A stretch of DNA of 64,000 nucleotides from Herbaspirillum sp. alder98 (GTDB taxonomy: Bacteria; Pseudomonadota; Gammaproteobacteria; Burkholderiales; Burkholderiaceae_D): positions 62,001 to 126,000 of the forward strand of contig NZ_JAIUCY010000011.1 in NCBI RefSeq assembly GCF_020179755.1, in the 5' to 3' direction. The position numbers and the translations under genes were made by a program. Of the stretch, positions 61,224 through 64,000 are shown one piece after another (the first letter of the stretch is position 1; every line of letters starts with the position of its first letter). The notes below the pieces were generated by a model. That model was not told the origin of the DNA, searched no databases, and was given only the letters and a program-made list of their open reading frames with translations.

Positions 61224-64000
61224 ATGAACATGGTCGCGCTGGCCTTGCGCCGCCCGTACACCTTCATCGTGATGGCGATGCTGATCGTCCTGGCTACGCC
61301 ATTGACGCTGCTCAACATGGCCACCGATATCTTCCCCGAGATCAATATCCCGGTGGTCAGCATCATCTGGAACTACAACGGCCTGTCGGCGCAGGAGATG
61401 GGACAGCGCATCGCCGCCCAGAACGAGCGCGGCCTCACCACCGTGGTGAGCGATATCGAGCACATCGAATCGCAGTCGCTGGCCGGGGTGGCCGTGATCA
61501 AGGTGTTCTTCCAGCCCAAGGCCAATATCCAGAATGCGATTTCGCAGGTGGTGGCGTCGGTGCAGTCGCAGCTGCGTCAGCTGCCGCCGGGCATCACGCC
61601 GCCGCTGGTGATCAAGTATTCGGCGTCCAGCATTCCGGTGATGCAACTGGCGCTGTCGTCGCCGTCGCTGCCGGAGCAGGCGGTGTTCGATGCGGCAGTG
61701 CAGACCTTGCGCCCGCAGTTGATCACCATTCCGGGCGTGGCCGTGCCGTTTCCCTATGGCGGCAAGACCCGGCTGATCTCGGTCGACCTCGACACCCAGG
61801 CCATGCAGGCGCGCGGCCTGGCGCCGATCGACGTGGTCAATGCGGTCAATACCCAGAACCTGATCCTGCCGTCCGGCACCGCCAAGTTCGGCGCGACCGA
61901 ATACACGGTCAAGATGAACGGCTCGCCGGAGGCGGTGGCCGGCCTGAACGACCTGCCGGTGCGCACCACCAACGGCGCCACCATCTATATCAAGGACGTG
62001 GCCAACGTGCGCGACGGCTTCTCGCCGCAGACCAACGTGGTGCGCCAGGATGGCGCCCGCGGCGTGCTGCTGTCGGTGCTCAAGAATGGCGGCGCCTCGA
62101 CCCTGGATATCGTCAACAACCTGCGCAAGATGTTGCCGGTGGCGTCGCAGACCATGCCGGAAGACGTCAAGATCACGCCGCTGTTCGACCAGTCGCTGTT
62201 CGTCAAGGCGGCCGTGGCCGGCGTCATCAGCGAGGCCCTGATCGCGGCCGGCCTGACCGCTGCCATGGTGCTGCTGTTCCTGGGTAACTGGCGTAGCACG
62301 CTGATCATCGCATTGACCATCCCGCTGTCGATCATGGCGGCGATCCTGGCGCTGGCGGCGCTGGGCGAGACGCTCAACCTGATGACGCTGGGCGGCCTGG
62401 CGCTGTCGGTGGGGATCCTGGTCGACCAGGCCATCGTCACCATCGAGAACATCGAGCGCCACATGCATCTGGGCAAGCCATTGCACGATTCGATCATCAT
62501 CGGCGCCGGCGAGATCGGCGTGCCCGCGTTCGTGTCGACGCTATGCATCTGCATCGTGTTCGTGCCGATGTTCTTCCTGTCGGGCGTGGCGCGCTTCCTG
62601 TTCGTGCCGCTGGCCGAGGCGGTGGTGTTTGCGATGGTGGCGTCGTACATCCTCTCGCGCACCCTGGTGCCGACCATGGTCATGCTGCTCATGGGCAGTC
62701 ATGGGCAGGTCGATCAATCCAAGCAGAGCCTGTTGCAGCGCGTGTACCTGGCCTTCGATGCGCGCTTCGAACGGGTGCGGCGGGGCTACACGCTGGTGCT
62801 GTCATCGCTGCTGGCGCACCGGCGCCGGTTCGCGTTCGGCTTCCTGGGCTTCTGCCTGCTGTCGTGCCTGCTGTATCCATTCCTGGGGCGTGACTTCTTC
62901 CCCAGCGTCGATGCCGGCCAGCTACGCCTGCACATGCGCGCACCCACCGGTACCCGCATCGAAGAAACCGCGCGCCTGGCCGACCAGGTCGAGCGGGTGA
63001 TCCGGGAGCTCATACCCGAGCATGAGCTCGAGACCATCCTCGACAACCTCGGCGTGCCCAACTCGGGCATCAACCTGTCGTACAGCAACGCCGGCACCAT
63101 CGGCACGCTGGATGGCGAGATGCTGATGGCGCTGAAGGAGGGCCACCGTCCCAGCGAAGAGTTGATGGCATTGCTGCGGGCCGAGTTGCCGAAGCGGTTT
63201 CTGGGCGTGGAGTTCTTCTTCCAGCCGGCCGACATCGTGACCCAGATCCTCAACTTCGGCCTGCCGGCCGCGATCGATGTGCAGTTCACCGGCCCCAACA
63301 TGGAAGCCAATGCCGAACTGGCCGCCGAGCTGACCAAGAAGATCCGCCAGGTACCGGGCGCGGTCGACGCCCACGTGCACCAGCGCCTGGACGGTCCGGC
63401 GCTGGACCTGCGCATCGACCGTACCCGCCTGCAGCAGTTCGGGTTGTCGGCATCCAACGTCGGCCAGAACCTGTTGATTGCGTTGTCGGGCAGCTCCCAG
63501 ACGCAACCGGCGTTCTGGCTCAATCCCAACAATGGGGTGGTCTACAGCATTGCCGTGCAGTCGCCGCAATACGCCGTCGATTCGCTCGACGCCTTGCTCA
63601 ACATACCGGTGGGCGCCGGCGCCAACGCCGCTGTCAATGCCGCGCTACCCAATGCCAGCACCCAGTTGCTGGGCAACCTGGTCGATGTGCGCGCCGGGCG
63701 CCAGATGGCGATTGCCTCGCGCTATAACATTTCACCGGCCATCGATGTGTTCGTCAGCGTCCAGGGCACCGACCTGGCCAGCGTCGCCAGCCGGGTCGAC
63801 AAGCTGGTCGACGAGATGCGGCCACGCCTGCCGCGCGGTACCCAGGTGGCAGTGCGGGGCCAGGTCGAAACGATGAAGTCTTCGTTCCTCGGCCTGGGGG
63901 TGGGACTGGCGATGGCCATCGTGCTGGTGTACCTGCTGGTGGTGGTGAACTTCCAGTCGTGGATCGATGCGGCGATCATCATCGCGGCCTTGCCGGCGGC
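61224..64000 (+). CDS. RND-family efflux permease, 3' end cut by window edge
   Basis: About 925 codons are visible. N-terminus MNMVALALRRPYTFIVMAMLIVLATPLTLLNMATDIFPEINIPVVSIIWNYNGLS is the standard first helix and porter start of HAE-type RND pumps. Helix 4 reads GGLALSVGILVDQAIVTIENIERHMHLG, with one Asp where AcrB has an Asp pair; the second repeat begins GRDFFPSVDAGQLRLHMRAPTGTRIEETA. The final helices lie beyond 64000. No adaptor gene lies upstream, so it may follow this gene. The ATG at 61224 has only a weak RBS. Confidence 0.93.
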   Translation, partial: MNMVALALRRPYTFIVMAMLIVLATPLTLLNMATDIFPEINIPVVSIIWNYNGLSAQEMGQRIAAQNERGLTTVVSDIEHIESQSLAGVAVIKVFFQPKANIQNAISQVVASVQSQLRQLPPGITPPLVIKYSASSIPVMQLALSSPSLPEQAVFDAAVQTLRPQLITIPGVAVPFPYGGKTRLISVDLDTQAMQARGLAPIDVVNAVNTQNLILPSGTAKFGATEYTVKMNGSPEAVAGLNDLPVRTTNGATIYIKDVANVRDGFSPQTNVVRQDGARGVLLSVLKNGGASTLDIVNNLRKMLPVASQTMPEDVKITPLFDQSLFVKAAVAGVISEALIAAGLTAAMVLLFLGNWRSTLIIALTIPLSIMAAILALAALGETLNLMTLGGLALSVGILVDQAIVTIENIERHMHLGKPLHDSIIIGAGEIGVPAFVSTLCICIVFVPMFFLSGVARFLFVPLAEAVVFAMVASYILSRTLVPTMVMLLMGSHGQVDQSKQSLLQRVYLAFDARFERVRRGYTLVLSSLLAHRRRFAFGFLGFCLLSCLLYPFLGRDFFPSVDAGQLRLHMRAPTGTRIEETARLADQVERVIRELIPEHELETILDNLGVPNSGINLSYSNAGTIGTLDGEMLMALKEGHRPSEELMALLRAELPKRFLGVEFFFQPADIVTQILNFGLPAAIDVQFTGPNMEANAELAAELTKKIRQVPGAVDAHVHQRLDGPALDLRIDRTRLQQFGLSASNVGQNLLIALSGSSQTQPAFWLNPNNGVVYSIAVQSPQYAVDSLDALLNIPVGAGANAAVNAALPNASTQLLGNLVDVRAGRQMAIASRYNISPAIDVFVSVQGTDLASVASRVDKLVDEMRPRLPRGTQVAVRGQVETMKSSFLGLGVGLAMAIVLVYLLVVVNFQSWIDAAIIIAALPA

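Noticed and set aside
60976-61227. 83-codon frame upstream of the RND permease
   Set aside because: No signal peptide, no family resemblance, no good RBS, and it runs into the RND start; left as intergenic.

Overview
The window is 64 kb of high-GC, gene-dense chromosomal DNA. It most likely comes from a betaproteobacterium of the Oxalobacteraceae (Herbaspirillum, Collimonas or Janthinobacterium type). I infer this from the protein families and gene order (liu cluster, def-dprA-smg-topB, gatCAB next to mreB, mreCD-mrdAB-rlpA, rsmI-lpoA-yraN-gmhA-BON), not from any rRNA. No tRNA, rRNA, CRISPR array, prophage or intact transposase was seen.

Layout. 1-4.4 kb: a minus-strand leucine/isovalerate operon (liuR, liuA, a DsbA-fold isomerase, a YchJ protein, then liuB running off the left edge), with a perfect palindromic LiuR-type operator facing a divergent metallo-hydrolase. 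5.6-12.9 kb: housekeeping genes def, dprA, smg, topB, xth and pyrE. 12.9-18.0 kb, minus strand: a LapA-domain protein, a TauD/TfdA-type dioxygenase and gatB-gatA-gatC. 18.4-26.1 kb: cell-shape genes mreB, mreC, mreD, mrdA, rodA and rlpA, with an opposing lipoprotein gene between mreB and mreC. 26.1-31 kb: an SMR efflux gene and the envelope cluster rsmI (minus), LpoA-like protein, yraN, gmhA/diaA-like gene and a BON lipoprotein, then a TlpA-like thioredoxin.

31-42.8 kb is a metabolic island: a liv-type ABC transporter, a carbamoylase-type amidase, an MlrC/M81 protein and a DMT permease in one minus-strand operon. Beside it lies an omega-amino acid:pyruvate aminotransferase with a divergent MocR regulator. 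The set could import ureido or amide compounds and turn them into beta-amino acids for transamination. 42.9-50.4 kb carries small accessory genes with local regulators (HAD phosphatase, DsbA-like protein, NAD(P)-binding protein, GlxA-type AraC regulator, MFS permease, LysR regulator, PAS-LuxR regulator) and the CoA-transferase pair scoAB.

50.5-57.8 kb holds an SDR-HxlR-panE operon and a divergent tripartite EmrAB-type efflux system (outer-membrane factor / adaptor plus MFS pump). The same roughly 22-bp operator-like element occurs at the SDR promoter and twice, inverted, in the efflux intergenic region, suggesting one regulon. 57.8-64 kb carries an XRE-type regulator, a small exported protein, a DUF2145 protein, a cytochrome c, a 272-bp MITE-like element with perfect 29-bp inverted ends and strong internal hairpins, an MpaB/DUF2236 protein, and an RND efflux permease cut by the right edge.

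A family of REP-like palindromes sharing a GCTGGGTCC core occurs at gene ends (11.2, 43.5 and 52.8 kb).
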